Source: JBFHQE01 sp041592335
Lineage (GTDB): Bacteria; Pseudomonadota; Gammaproteobacteria; Thiohalobacterales; Thiohalobacteraceae
Assembly (NCBI GenBank): GCA_041592335.1
Contig: JBFHQE010000012.1
Coordinates: forward strand, 1 to 64,000
DNA length: 64,000 bases
Direction: 5' to 3'
Numbering within the stretch: the first letter of the stretch is position 1; every line of letters begins with the position of its first letter. The notes beneath the pieces are model-generated. The model saw only the letters and a program-made list of their open reading frames with translations, was not told where the DNA came from and did not search any database. Below, piece by piece: positions 7,379 to 16,166 of this stretch. The translations under genes were made by a program, and so were the position numbers.

Positions 7379-7813
7379 TTATCGGGCCCAGCAGTCGGCG
7401 ACGTCCCCGTCCGAAGCGGTTTTAACGCCTGAATGAGATAGAGTCAACGTGCCGCAACCGTCGTCATCCTGGCCGGCTCTTGGCACTGCCTGTAATTCAT
7501 AGCTAGATGCGGCAGGGCCAGCGGAAAAAGAGATGTCATAGAATGCAGTGCCGTCGCGAGGGGCTGTCTGGTAAGGCAGGTTGGCGTCAGTCACAGCGCC
7601 TCCACCGGGCAAGGTGTCAAATCTTCCCGACATGGTGTAATTGCGTTCCAGGAACTGGGCATTTTCCAGCATGACTGCTTTGGCGTCACCGCGACGGGAC
7701 TTTTGTACCTGACTTTGGTAATTCGGGTAGGCGATGGCAGCCAGAATTGCCACGATGGCCACCACAATCATCAGTTCAATAAGGGTAAACCCTGAGTTTT
7801 TGTTGAGCTTCAT
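7379..7813 (-). CDS. pilE: Type IV minor pilin PilE
   Basis: A 144-residue type IV pilin-like protein. A short leader MKLNKNSG precedes the prepilin cleavage site before FTLIELMIVVAIVAILAAIA, with Glu5 of the mature protein present and a hydrophobic alpha-1 helix. The C-terminal domain ends with a cysteine pair (GCG...DCWAR) suited to the usual pilin disulfide loop. It is the last gene of fimT-pilV-pilW-pilX-pilY1-pilY2-pilE, the order seen in Pseudomonas. In that operon PilE is a minor pilin that helps start and cap the pilus, not the major subunit; its position supports the same role here. Confidence 0.9.
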   Translation of the reverse strand: MKLNKNSGFTLIELMIVVAIVAILAAIAYPNYQSQVQKSRRGDAKAVMLENAQFLERNYTMSGRFDTLPGGGAVTDANLPYQTAPRDGTAFYDISFSAGPAASSYELQAVPRAGQDDDGCGTLTLSHSGVKTASDGDVADCWAR

Positions 7814-7822
7814 ATTCCTTTC

Positions 7823-8110
7823 CTATTTCTTGAGCAGCCAGGCTTCCAGGAGAAACTGATTGCGACTATCGTCTCTGATGTAGTTAAAACGGACTTTGTC
7901 TCCCTTACGAAGTTTGTTGGCGTCCATTCCCGGGCGTGAGGAATGAAGTTTAAAGTCCTCGGTGATCCGATAGAACATATCATCAATGACAATTTCCTTT
8001 GCTTCAAAATCGGCCCGGTCTACATGTCCAACTTCATCCGTATAGAGATTCGCACTCTGCGCCAGTGACGACAGTGCGAACAGGGTGGAAAAGAGTAAGG
8101 GTTTAATCAT
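7823..8110 (-). CDS. pilY2: PilY2-like small secreted protein of the pilin operon
   Basis: A 95-residue protein with a signal peptide (MIKPLLFSTLFALSSLAQSA) and a small mature domain with many charged residues (ADFEAKEIVIDDMFYRITEDFKL and similar). Position between pilY1 and pilE, size and secretion signal match PilY2 of Pseudomonas, a poorly understood pilus biogenesis protein. The start at 8110 is chosen because GGAG lies six bases upstream; an in-frame ATG at 8122 lacks this. Sequence similarity to PilY2 is inferred mainly from context. Confidence 0.75.
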   Translation of the reverse strand: MIKPLLFSTLFALSSLAQSANLYTDEVGHVDRADFEAKEIVIDDMFYRITEDFKLHSSRPGMDANKLRKGDKVRFNYIRDDSRNQFLLEAWLLKK

Positions 8111-8127
8111 AACCATCTCCAAATTGA

Positions 8128-11100
8128 TTACTGGAACAGCTCTTCCCAGGATAGGCGGCCAGCATTTTTGTCTGCTATCGCCTTCAGGTCGTCACTTTCA
8201 ATACCGCTGCCGTCAACGGTCTCGGTAGTGGACACATAGCGCTTGTTACCAAGATTCACCGGGGCGGATGGCAGGCCAGAGATCTTCTTGCCAGCCGCGC
8301 CTGCTTCGTCAATCTCGTCATCTGAATCTACGGTCTGGTCGCCGTCGAGGTCGAATACCGCGCTATCTGGACGCCCGCCGTTGAGCCACTTGGCAACCAT
8401 CAGCCAGCCGGTACCGCCGTAGGTGCATTGTCCGGTATCAGGGATCATGGTGTTGAAGAAAACATGATCGCCACGAATAGCTGCCGAGACTACGACACGT
8501 TCTCCGGAAGTTGGCAGGTTTATAAACCAGCCATGTTTGGTGGTGGTTTCGTAGTCGATTGCATTGTCTGTCAAAGTACGAGCCCCTGTTGTGCCATCTA
8601 CCGCGATGATTTGTTCAACCAGGTCGCTTTGGCTAAGAGCAGTGCTGCCATGATCCCAGATACCATAGAAGGCCTGTGTTGAAGCGGTGCTTGGGTCGTT
8701 TGCCGTCAGATACTGGCCTGTTCCAAACATCACAAGCGTATTCGGTTCGGTGCTGCTGGTAGTGGCGATGCCTGAGTTACGTACCACAACGGGTTCTACG
8801 GTGATTTGTTGATTGGCTGGGGCAGAGAACAGCTTGATTTTTGTATTGCTACTCAAGTCAAAAGCCCAAAGATTACCCGCCAGATCACCAGCATAGGCTC
8901 GATCGACCAGTCCGTTCCCGTCAGTGTCTACTAAGGCAGGAGTACTTAAGCCATTGCCAGTTCCACCATTGTCGTCAGAAGTATCTATTTTTGTGTAGTC
9001 TTTACTGGGGCCTAGAGAGTTTCCATAAGTCCATGTGCCATCAAGCCCTCCTTCTAAATCCAATATGAATAGTTGCGCAGTACCTGATCCCGTGTCGTTA
9101 TAACCATTACCAAAGACTGCTGCCCATTTTCCGTTTTCCAGCGGAACGATGGAAGGCTGGCTGAAGGTATAACCAAGATCGGCATCGTCGGCACTACTGA
9201 ATTCCCACATGACAGCGTCAGCAGGCGTCGGTGTGGTCACGGACGCGGTATCTTCCGTATAACTGGGCGTGGTGACGTCGATCGCGAATACGCCGCGGCC
9301 GCCGCCACGCAGTCCACCGACCAGGACTGTTTTCCAGCCGGTTGCGCCGCCAGGGGTGGTTTTAACATAGGCATCGCCGACACTGGGGGTCAAGTCAACA
9401 TAATATTTGTGGCTGTAGCTGGGCTGGGTCAGGTAATGCAGCCCCTCGCTGCCGTTGGTTGAGTAAACAATACTGGGTACGTAGGACATGATTTCACGAC
9501 CGTCGCTTTCGCTAAAGGCATGCAGCATGCCGTCGTTGGCGCCGACATAGATTACGCCCGCGCGATTTTTCTTGTTTTCAACATAGTCACTGTAGGGCGT
9601 GGTTGTGATGTTGTCGGACCAGCTTTGTTCGGGAGCGCCAACATACACAGGACCGGAGTGGACGATATCGCCCAGTCGACTATTGCGGTTACGGAAGGCC
9701 AGCGTGTTATAGGTGTTAGTGCCATCGTTATAGTTGCAGTTTGTTACGCTGCTTTTGCCGATGGTGGCGCTGGTTCCCTGGTAGTTGCTCTCGCAAACGC
9801 GGTCACCACGGATAAAGCCCATGCGGGCCATGCCGGTGGCATCGTTGTCGGTGCCACCTGAAGAGTTACGCTTCAGGTCATTTTTCTGGGCAGTAGTCAG
9901 GTTGCTCCATCGGAAGGGTACACCATCAGTCCCGTTCCAGGTCAATATAACCCGAGAATCTGTATCCAGGTCGCGTTTGTCGAGCTTGGGCGCGGCTTGC
10001 CAGCTTTGCGTGGTTACCTCGCCGGTGGTTGCATCAAGATTGTAGGCCTCGATGTCACCACTCCAGCGCTCACTATTAAACAGGGCAAGATAGACCTGTG
10101 AATTCGCGCTCAGCGTACCTGTGTTGAAGGTTACCGAGGATGCAGAACCAGTGCGACCTGAAATCGCAGAGAGAGCGGCATCAAGACTACTGATCAGTCC
10201 GGAAGGATCGTCTGCGCTAAGGAAATCGCCGCGACCATTCCAGGCTGCATGGCGCATGTCATCAATTGTCGTTAACGTGTTTGCTGAAGGTTCCGGCCAG
10301 CTGAAGGCATCGGTCTGGTTGGCGGGGTTGTCGCTTAACGATCCGTTAATACCAAATGCAACCGTGAAAGTATTCATGTGCGGATGCATTTTGTTGTTGT
10401 TGAGCAGGGTTGCTTCCGGGTCGACATCCTGCAGCACGGGTACCTGGTTGTTGGTGTAATTGTTGCCCGACAGGTCGGTTTCGTAGAAATGCATCGCGAC
10501 ATCGGCCAGGGTATTTTCATAGGTGTCCGCGAATGAACCGCCATCGAATACGCCGGTGCCGTCTTCATCGGTATTTCCCACGCTTGGATCGCCGCCATTC
10601 CAGTAACCGTCGGACATCATGACGGTGAAATTCTGTTGACACAAACCGCCCTGGTTATCGGGCAGAATGGGAGAAGCCCCCCAGCTGCTTGCAATGGTCT
10701 TGGAGTAGTAATTGCCAGCATTTTCCAGAGTCTGGCGGAGTGGTGTGCCGCCGCTGGAGTTTACGTTGAACAGGTTACTCAACAATGTATCCTTGTTGGC
10801 CTGTGCGGTGGCATCAACCGGTGTAGAAATATTGTCTATATCCTTTACTGCGGTAAAGACACTGTTATTGTCGTGCAGCGTGGCCAGTCCCATGCGCGCG
10901 GTGGAGCTGTTGACGACTTCGGATACGGCACGTTTTGCCACGTATTCACGTTTGCGGTAATAGCTGTACCAGTTTGCGTAGTTGGTCGCTTCGGTTGCAG
11001 ACAGTCGATCCACGCGGTAACAGCCCTGGTTGGTGCGACAATCGCCCTCCGCATTTACAGCAGGGCTGGTAGGGCATTCGCCGGATTCATAGACGCCGTC

Positions 11101-11559
11101 GCCATCGTCTGTCCAGGCGAAATAGAAATCGTTTCTGAGATCGCGCGTGCCAGAAGTATTGTAGGGGTTGGTTCTTGCGGCGGAAACCGACTGATTCGCG
11201 TAAGTGGTGCCGCCGCTGTCCTTGCCGGCCCAGGGGGTGTAGGTGACATTCGGATTGTAGGCCAGCACATTGTAGCCGGCGCAGAGTTCCAGCTGTTCCG
11301 CTGTATCGTCAGGGCTGAAGTCGAGGTTTCCGCTATTGGGATTGCCGCCGTGGGCGATAAGTGCACCGTTGGATAGCAAAACCTCCCAGTCCATACTGCC
11401 CGAATCATCGATCAGCCAGAGTATATTGGGTTGCACAGTTGTAGTGAGAAATAACGGTGTTTCGGCCAGTGTTCCCGGTGCGGCGTGCACAATGGGTGCA
11501 GACAGGCTGGTGAAGAGTAGGCCGGTCAGTGCGGTAATACGTGTATTCAGTTTATTCAT
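8128..11559 (-). CDS. pilY1: PilY1-like pilus-tip adhesin
   Basis: A 1143-residue secreted protein. After a signal peptide (ending IVHAAPG) comes a von Willebrand A-like region with a MIDAS-type DDSGSMDW motif near residue 50, and a C-terminal half of beta-propeller type (GVIYVGANDGMLHAFSESDG, WKTVLVGGLRGGGRGVFAID). A calcium-binding loop of DTDGNGLVDRAYAGD type is present, and a second acidic loop (DLDGDQTVDSDDEID) lies near the C terminus. PilY1 of Pseudomonas and Neisseria PilC act in pilus extension, adhesion and surface sensing, with calcium controlling retraction. The ATG at 11559 has GGGGAA eight bases upstream, a better spacing than the ATG at 11565. Confidence 0.93.
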   Translation of the reverse strand: MNKLNTRITALTGLLFTSLSAPIVHAAPGTLAETPLFLTTTVQPNILWLIDDSGSMDWEVLLSNGALIAHGGNPNSGNLDFSPDDTAEQLELCAGYNVLAYNPNVTYTPWAGKDSGGTTYANQSVSAARTNPYNTSGTRDLRNDFYFAWTDDGDGVYESGECPTSPAVNAEGDCRTNQGCYRVDRLSATEATNYANWYSYYRKREYVAKRAVSEVVNSSTARMGLATLHDNNSVFTAVKDIDNISTPVDATAQANKDTLLSNLFNVNSSGGTPLRQTLENAGNYYSKTIASSWGASPILPDNQGGLCQQNFTVMMSDGYWNGGDPSVGNTDEDGTGVFDGGSFADTYENTLADVAMHFYETDLSGNNYTNNQVPVLQDVDPEATLLNNNKMHPHMNTFTVAFGINGSLSDNPANQTDAFSWPEPSANTLTTIDDMRHAAWNGRGDFLSADDPSGLISSLDAALSAISGRTGSASSVTFNTGTLSANSQVYLALFNSERWSGDIEAYNLDATTGEVTTQSWQAAPKLDKRDLDTDSRVILTWNGTDGVPFRWSNLTTAQKNDLKRNSSGGTDNDATGMARMGFIRGDRVCESNYQGTSATIGKSSVTNCNYNDGTNTYNTLAFRNRNSRLGDIVHSGPVYVGAPEQSWSDNITTTPYSDYVENKKNRAGVIYVGANDGMLHAFSESDGREIMSYVPSIVYSTNGSEGLHYLTQPSYSHKYYVDLTPSVGDAYVKTTPGGATGWKTVLVGGLRGGGRGVFAIDVTTPSYTEDTASVTTPTPADAVMWEFSSADDADLGYTFSQPSIVPLENGKWAAVFGNGYNDTGSGTAQLFILDLEGGLDGTWTYGNSLGPSKDYTKIDTSDDNGGTGNGLSTPALVDTDGNGLVDRAYAGDLAGNLWAFDLSSNTKIKLFSAPANQQITVEPVVVRNSGIATTSSTEPNTLVMFGTGQYLTANDPSTASTQAFYGIWDHGSTALSQSDLVEQIIAVDGTTGARTLTDNAIDYETTTKHGWFINLPTSGERVVVSAAIRGDHVFFNTMIPDTGQCTYGGTGWLMVAKWLNGGRPDSAVFDLDGDQTVDSDDEIDEAGAAGKKISGLPSAPVNLGNKRYVSTTETVDGSGIESDDLKAIADKNAGRLSWEELFQ

Positions 11560-11598
11560 CGTCATTTCCCCAATAGTTGGGTTAAAGCAAATCCTGTT

Positions 11599-12132
11599 CT
11601 AGAAACGTCGTCCATACTGGCTGCGGATCATGACCTCGCCAGCATCGTCCGTGGCGCCCGTGCCTCGGGCTAAAATTCGAAATGTCGTAATATCGCCAGC
11701 GCCCTTGTTGTCGCCGTATTTTCCGGCATTAAGTGCGCCGGTGGTGCCGACAATTTTACCGGTCAGCGTGATCCAGTATTTACTGGAGGCGCTACCCTCG
11801 GGTGCTGTTGCGGAGCGATAGTTGGCTGCCGTGGTCCAGGTGGCAGCAGCCCAGGGGTCTTCCGGCTCATTTTCCGGGTCATCGAAAAGTCCGTTCTGGG
11901 TGCCGAAATCGCCTGTTGTGGTGATGTCGTTTTCTACATAATTTTCCGCTTCGCGAATGGCCGCCTCGGCTGACTGGAAAGCAATATTCTGATCTCGCAT
12001 GTTCCCGGTCATGCGTTCTTCCATGATGGTGGTCTGGATAGAAGACACGCCAATGATAGTCATGAGAACCAGGATAATCAGGCTGATGGCCAGTACGGCG
12101 CCTTTTTGTCTGCAAGGTAATGCGTTTTTCAT
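11599..12132 (-). CDS. pilX: Minor pilin assembly protein PilX
   Basis: A 177-residue pilin-like protein starting MKNALPCRQKGAVLAISLIILVLMTIIG, the PilX signature in which the cleavage site glycine is followed by AVL rather than FTL, then the typical MEERMTGNMRDQNIAFQSAEAAIREAE. PilX is a minor pilin of the tip complex together with PilV, PilW, PilE and PilY1. It lies between pilW and pilY1 in the expected order with spacers of about 10 and 40 bases. Confidence 0.93.
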   Translation of the reverse strand: MKNALPCRQKGAVLAISLIILVLMTIIGVSSIQTTIMEERMTGNMRDQNIAFQSAEAAIREAENYVENDITTTGDFGTQNGLFDDPENEPEDPWAAATWTTAANYRSATAPEGSASSKYWITLTGKIVGTTGALNAGKYGDNKGAGDITTFRILARGTGATDDAGEVMIRSQYGRRF

Positions 12133-12142
12133 GGTGATTGGC

Positions 12143-13222
12143 CTATTTCACTCGGTTGCGCAGGGTGACGGTTGCGGTATAGGGCTGATACAGGCGGTTA
12201 TCACCCGCAGTGGTAAGCGCCCGGTTGAAACTGTACTGCACCTGTTCCGGCGAGAGATTGTCATCGTTACTGCGCACCAGGAATGACACATGGGTGCTGA
12301 CGACGTTATCCATGTTGGTAACATTATCGGCAGTGACATAATAGTTCGCCGCAAAATCATCATCGGTATCTTCGCCGTATTCAATCTGCATGTCCGTGAC
12401 GCCATCCACCAGTTCCAGGGTGGTGAAGGCGCCGCCAGTGGTTGTGGTCTGGAACAGGGCGGGTTGGCCAGCTGCACCATTGCCGATATAAAGCGCAGTT
12501 ACGTACATCTGATAGACGGCGGCATCCAGGCCATAGGATTTACTTAACTTAGTGCCATGGTTTACGTTGTTACCGTGCGCCAGGGTGGATTTATCGACGC
12601 CGTTTGAATTCGGGTTGTTGGATACGACAAAGAGATCAGCCGAACTGCAGTCGCTGACCAGAACCAGCGAGTTCTGGGTAATGTTGCACAAATCCGCATC
12701 CTTGATTTTGATGTTGGCCGAAGTTAAGTTCATCTGCTGCACGATGTTGCCGCCGGGGCAGGAACGGCTGCCTTTAATGACAATGACATCTGTGCCGGCC
12801 ACCACCTGTCCCACGCCAGCGCCGATGCTCAGGCCCATGTCTGTTAATTCATCATCCAGAGGACTGGTGACATTATCGAATCCGGAAACAGCGTTGGTGC
12901 CAATGAATCCCATTGCGTCTGTATCACCATCACCATCGGCATCATAACCAAATCCGGCGTCGGCAATATTGTTGAAGGATATGCCGGTGTTACCGATGCG
13001 GGCGCAGCCGGTGAACCCGGCCATGCGAATTTCCCGACTGGCGAAATCGATGGAAAAACGTCCTGCTTCCTGCATGCGCGAAGCAGCGTGCAATACGCGT
13101 TGACTGGTGCTGTTGGAGACATAAAGCTGGACCACACCGGTCAGCAGGATGAGGCTCAACAGAATGCCAATCATCAGTTCGACGATGGACAGACCCTGTT
13201 GATGTTTCAGATTCATCATCAT
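12143..13222 (-). CDS. pilW: Minor pilin assembly protein PilW
   Basis: A 359-residue protein with the class III leader MMMNLKHQQG followed by LSIVELMIGILLSLILLTGVV, then a long globular domain, as in PilW of type IV pili. Mature Glu5 is present. Three ATGs in a row occur at 13222-13214; the first has AAGGG ten bases upstream and is chosen. A much longer open frame upstream overlaps pilV and is not plausible. PilW is one of the priming minor pilins and connects to PilX and PilY1, encoded next. Confidence 0.93.
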   Translation of the reverse strand: MMMNLKHQQGLSIVELMIGILLSLILLTGVVQLYVSNSTSQRVLHAASRMQEAGRFSIDFASREIRMAGFTGCARIGNTGISFNNIADAGFGYDADGDGDTDAMGFIGTNAVSGFDNVTSPLDDELTDMGLSIGAGVGQVVAGTDVIVIKGSRSCPGGNIVQQMNLTSANIKIKDADLCNITQNSLVLVSDCSSADLFVVSNNPNSNGVDKSTLAHGNNVNHGTKLSKSYGLDAAVYQMYVTALYIGNGAAGQPALFQTTTTGGAFTTLELVDGVTDMQIEYGEDTDDDFAANYYVTADNVTNMDNVVSTHVSFLVRSNDDNLSPEQVQYSFNRALTTAGDNRLYQPYTATVTLRNRVK

Positions 13223-13235
13223 GGTGTGTTTTCCC

Positions 13236-13748
13236 TTAAGGTTCGAATGCCACAAATAAAGGATCCGCGTCGAGTTCGCCATTGCGGTCACGATCCCACC
13301 AGACTTTGATGACATAAGGGCCACCACCGTCACATTCATGGCCCGCAGCGCTGGTTCCATCGTTTGGGCTATCATCACGGCACACAACACCTTCACCGGA
13401 AGGCAGGTTTAGTTCCAGCATGTCTTCCCATTCAGCGGCATCGTTGCTGGCCATTTGCGCCGAATTACAGCCAGTGGTGGTGGTGCAGGCGCCGACTTTG
13501 GCGCCACTGCCGGGCAGGTCATAATCGCCATCCTCGACAGCATCCATATTGGCGCGCATGCGATCGGCCATGTCATAGGCGAGAATGAGTGCCTGGGTGC
13601 GCATGAAGGCTTCACGGTTTTGTTGCATGCTGTTCAATTGCAGGCTTGCCAGACCGAGCAGTCCGATCGACAGCACGACGACCGCGATCAGCACTTCAAT
13701 CAGGGTGAATCCTGCGCTGGTTTTTCCGGAGTTCAACTGACTTACCAT
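13236..13748 (-). CDS. pilV: Minor pilin PilV
   Basis: A 170-residue minor pilin with leader MVSQLNSGKTSAG and then FTLIEVLIAVVVLSIGLLGLASLQ, the pattern of PilV. It has several cysteines in the C-terminal domain. The ATG at 13748 has AGGA seven bases upstream; ATGs at 13754 and further upstream are in frame but have worse spacing or overlap the previous gene. It lies between fimT and pilW in the operon. Confidence 0.92.
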   Translation of the reverse strand: MVSQLNSGKTSAGFTLIEVLIAVVVLSIGLLGLASLQLNSMQQNREAFMRTQALILAYDMADRMRANMDAVEDGDYDLPGSGAKVGACTTTTGCNSAQMASNDAAEWEDMLELNLPSGEGVVCRDDSPNDGTSAAGHECDGGGPYVIKVWWDRDRNGELDADPLFVAFEP

Positions 13749-13767
13749 CTTCATGTCCTGGATAGCG

Positions 13768-14265
13768 TTATGGGCAGGCAAACGGGGATGTATTCACCCG
13801 GCCCGCGGCGGAAATAGTGATGATTCGGCCGGTTTCGCCGGTGCGGGTGTCGCACAGCGTGAGGCTGCCCATGTTGTCCACCATGCCGGTCCCGGAGAAA
13901 ATAAAACTGCCCTGGGCGGCAGCGGAGAAAGTAATTTTGCCGGAGGCATCGACCGGGTCAAAAACACGCAGTACTTCATCGCCTTCCTGCGCGTTATTCG
14001 AATTTTTATCGACCCACACTGTCCAGCCGTTGCCCCAGTTCGTACCGTTCGCGCTAACTATCCGGGCATTGCGGCGATGTTTAATTGCGGCGCTGCGCGC
14101 GAGCTGAACGGAGGCTACAAAATCGTTGGCGGCTGCGGTCAGGCGACTGTTCCGCATCTGGTTCTCGAAGCTGGGAACGCCGATGGTCAACAGGATGGCT
14201 GCGATAGCCAGCGCAATCATCAGCTCGACCAGCGTGAAACCGGATTGTTTGAACATTGTTTTCAT
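13768..14265 (-). CDS. fimU: Minor pilin of the FimT/FimU (GspH) type
   Basis: A 165-residue pseudopilin-like protein, leader MKTMFKQSG then FTLVELMIALAIAAILLTIGVPSF, and a GspH/FimT-type C-terminal domain (NDFVASVQLARSAAIKHRRNARI, WTVWVDKN, SLTLCDTRTG). It is the first gene of the minor pilin operon, the position held by fimU in Pseudomonas; fimT is an equally valid name. In-frame upstream ATGs exist (14307), but a nine-residue leader is typical and is chosen. The end is 19 bases before the pilV start. Confidence 0.88.
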   Translation of the reverse strand: MKTMFKQSGFTLVELMIALAIAAILLTIGVPSFENQMRNSRLTAAANDFVASVQLARSAAIKHRRNARIVSANGTNWGNGWTVWVDKNSNNAQEGDEVLRVFDPVDASGKITFSAAAQGSFIFSGTGMVDNMGSLTLCDTRTGETGRIITISAAGRVNTSPFACP

Positions 14266-14478
14266 GTCGACCGTGTCTTTTCCCTGTGTCTGATGGGTTT
14301 GGCTCATTCGGCCTAACGGCTGTTATACCGGAAGCTGAAGCCAAGTGTGTCAAAAAGCCGACTAGTGGGCTGAAGAGTGGGATAAACGGTCGCTCTGGGA
14401 GATGAATCTCAATATTTCAATAAGTTGGGGTGTGGCCCCATGGCGGGGCAAGGTTGGATTGCAGGAAAACAGGGAAAA

Positions 14479-14814
14479 TTAGCGCGCTTTGCGGATCTCA
14501 TCCATGGGGTCGACTTCGTCTTCATCGGGGAGGATGGTGCTGCACCAGCTGCTGCCACTCTCCTGGCAACGGTCCGAGTCGGCGCCCTTGACGACGAAAT
14601 TGGCCCAGATGCTGGCGATCACCCAGAGGCCGATGCCCACCAGGCCGGTCTGCATGCCGGTGCCATCGGCGGGGCCGCCAAAAAAGGGACCGTATATCAG
14701 GGCAACGATGCCCGCGAGCCAGAAGATGCCAATCGGTGCCGCACAACAACTTTTACACCCGTATTTGCATGCAGCCAGTGGAGGGATGAAGAGGGTCAGC
14801 CAGAGTCTGTTCAT
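14479..14814 (-). CDS. Small cysteine-rich membrane protein, unknown
   Basis: A 111-residue protein with two predicted membrane segments (about 27-46, IGIFWLAGIVALIYGPFFGG, and about 55-73, GLVGIGLWVIASIWANFVV). A cysteine cluster (ACKYGCKSCC) lies before the first helix and two cysteines (DRCQESGSSWC) lie after the second, with an acidic tail. Such cysteine sets could bind metal or form disulfides. No family is recognised. It is on the same strand as the pilin operon and ends about 210 bases before it; whether they are cotranscribed is unclear. Confidence 0.6.
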   Translation of the reverse strand: MNRLWLTLFIPPLAACKYGCKSCCAAPIGIFWLAGIVALIYGPFFGGPADGTGMQTGLVGIGLWVIASIWANFVVKGADSDRCQESGSSWCSTILPDEDEVDPMDEIRKAR

Positions 14815-14953
14815 CGTTGTCTATCTCCGTCTTGTCGCTGTGTCTGGTTCTGGTCTGCGCCAGATTGCATTTCCGTTACAGCGTTTCTAGCACAAGTGCC
14901 ATGCAGGGTATACCGCTAACTAGTAATAAGGGTATAAAAAATAGATATGAATA

Positions 14954-15160
14954 TTAGGCGCTGTGGGGGAAATAGAGGATTTCTGCGGATGGGGCGTCCG
15001 GGCGGGGCGTCGGATGGGCTTTTTCGATACCCAGGAGTTCAAAGCAATCGTACGGAAAATCAAAACCTTGCTGCAATGTCAGCTCTTCGAGGTTGCCGAG
15101 CACATCGCGCATGGTCAATTCGAGTTCGAAGGTTGTCGCAGTTCGGCGTGTGACGCGCAT
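14954..15160 (-). CDS. Small hypothetical protein, 68 residues
   Basis: A 68-codon frame starting MRVTRRTATTFELELTMRD with GGAGAAG about eleven bases upstream. The product is soluble and mildly acidic, has one cysteine and no signal or membrane segment. It follows suhB on the same strand after 62 bases. No family is recognised; it may be a real small gene, but a chance frame cannot be excluded. Confidence 0.4.
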   Translation of the reverse strand: MRVTRRTATTFELELTMRDVLGNLEELTLQQGFDFPYDCFELLGIEKAHPTPRPDAPSAEILYFPHSA

Positions 15161-15222
15161 AGTCTGATCTTCTCCAGGTGACTGACCAATTTAGCGGCCT
15201 GGAGAAGGGAGACTTGATGCGT

Positions 15223-16026
15223 TTAACCCTTGAGTTCGTCGCTCAGGTGGGGGCCGATCTTCTTGATCATGGCGGCAAACACCTTTGGATTACCGGCCAC
15301 AATATTCCCGGATTCCAGGAACTTATGGCCCCCGGTGAGATCGCCGACAATACCCCCGGCTTCCTGGATCAGAAGGATGCCGGCGGCGATATCCCACTTG
15401 TTCAGGCCGATTTCCCAGAAACCGTCGATACGCCCGGCGGCCAGGTAGGCCAGGTCCAGCGCGGCGGAACCGGGGCGGCGGATACCGGAGGTTTCCAGCA
15501 GCAGGTCACGGAACATGGCCAGGTAGGCATCCAGGTAGTGGTGATCCTTGTAGGGAAAACCGGTGCCAAGCAAGGCGCCTTCCAGACTCTTGCGCTGGGC
15601 GACGCGCAGGCGGCGGTTATTCAGAAATGCACCATTGCCGCGGCTGGCCGAGAACATCTCGTCGCGCAAGGGATCGTAGACCAGCCCAACTTCGAGGCGT
15701 TTTTTGTGCAGCAGGGCGATGGAAACCGAAAACTGCGGGAAGCCATGCAGGAAGTTGGTGGTGCCGTCGAGAGGATCGATGACCCACTGGTACTCATCAT
15801 CCTTGCCTGCCTGAATGCCGCTTTCTTCCGCGAGGATGCCATGGTCGGGATAGGCCTTGTTCAGTACCTCGATGATGGCGTTTTCGGCATTACGATCGAC
15901 TTCGGAGACGTAGTCATTGCGGTCCTTGTTGTCGACGGTCAGTTCGTCGAGGCGGTCCAGCTGGCGGACAATGATTCTGCCGGCGGCGCGGGCCGCGCGC
16001 TGGGCAATGTTGAGCATCGGGTGCAT
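15223..16026 (-). CDS. suhB: Inositol monophosphatase family protein SuhB
   Basis: A 267-residue inositol-monophosphatase-fold protein. The metal-binding motifs are all present: AEESG (about residue 66), DPLDGTTNFLHG (about 83-94) and WDIAAG near 213. The sequence follows E. coli SuhB closely through MHPMLNIA at the N terminus and LGTGFPY in the middle. SuhB acts as phosphatase in vitro and in E. coli as a NusA-associated antitermination factor in rRNA transcription. The gene is alone between small genes and psd on the same strand. Confidence 0.95.
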   Translation of the reverse strand: MHPMLNIAQRAARAAGRIIVRQLDRLDELTVDNKDRNDYVSEVDRNAENAIIEVLNKAYPDHGILAEESGIQAGKDDEYQWVIDPLDGTTNFLHGFPQFSVSIALLHKKRLEVGLVYDPLRDEMFSASRGNGAFLNNRRLRVAQRKSLEGALLGTGFPYKDHHYLDAYLAMFRDLLLETSGIRRPGSAALDLAYLAAGRIDGFWEIGLNKWDIAAGILLIQEAGGIVGDLTGGHKFLESGNIVAGNPKVFAAMIKKIGPHLSDELKG

Positions 16027-16166
16027 GGCATTCGTCTAGGTTGATCTTTCGAGGGGGCGCAGGATAGCAGATTTTTGGCAACTATTGCTGGTCAATTCGC
16101 AGTCTCGGTTAGCTTTGTTCTCGCTCCGGTAAAGGACAGTCGCTCGAAAAAGCACCCTTCGACTGC

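Noticed and set aside
10636..11376. 246-codon open frame opposite pilY1
   Set aside because: Composition is low in complexity and the opposite strand encodes the signal peptide and MIDAS region of PilY1.
14302..14345. Possible promoter TTGACA...TATAAC for the minor pilin operon
   Set aside because: The spacer is 20 bases, outside the normal range, so it was not called.
15178..16044. 288-codon open frame on the plus strand
   Set aside because: Shadow of suhB, whose phosphatase motifs are intact on the minus strand.
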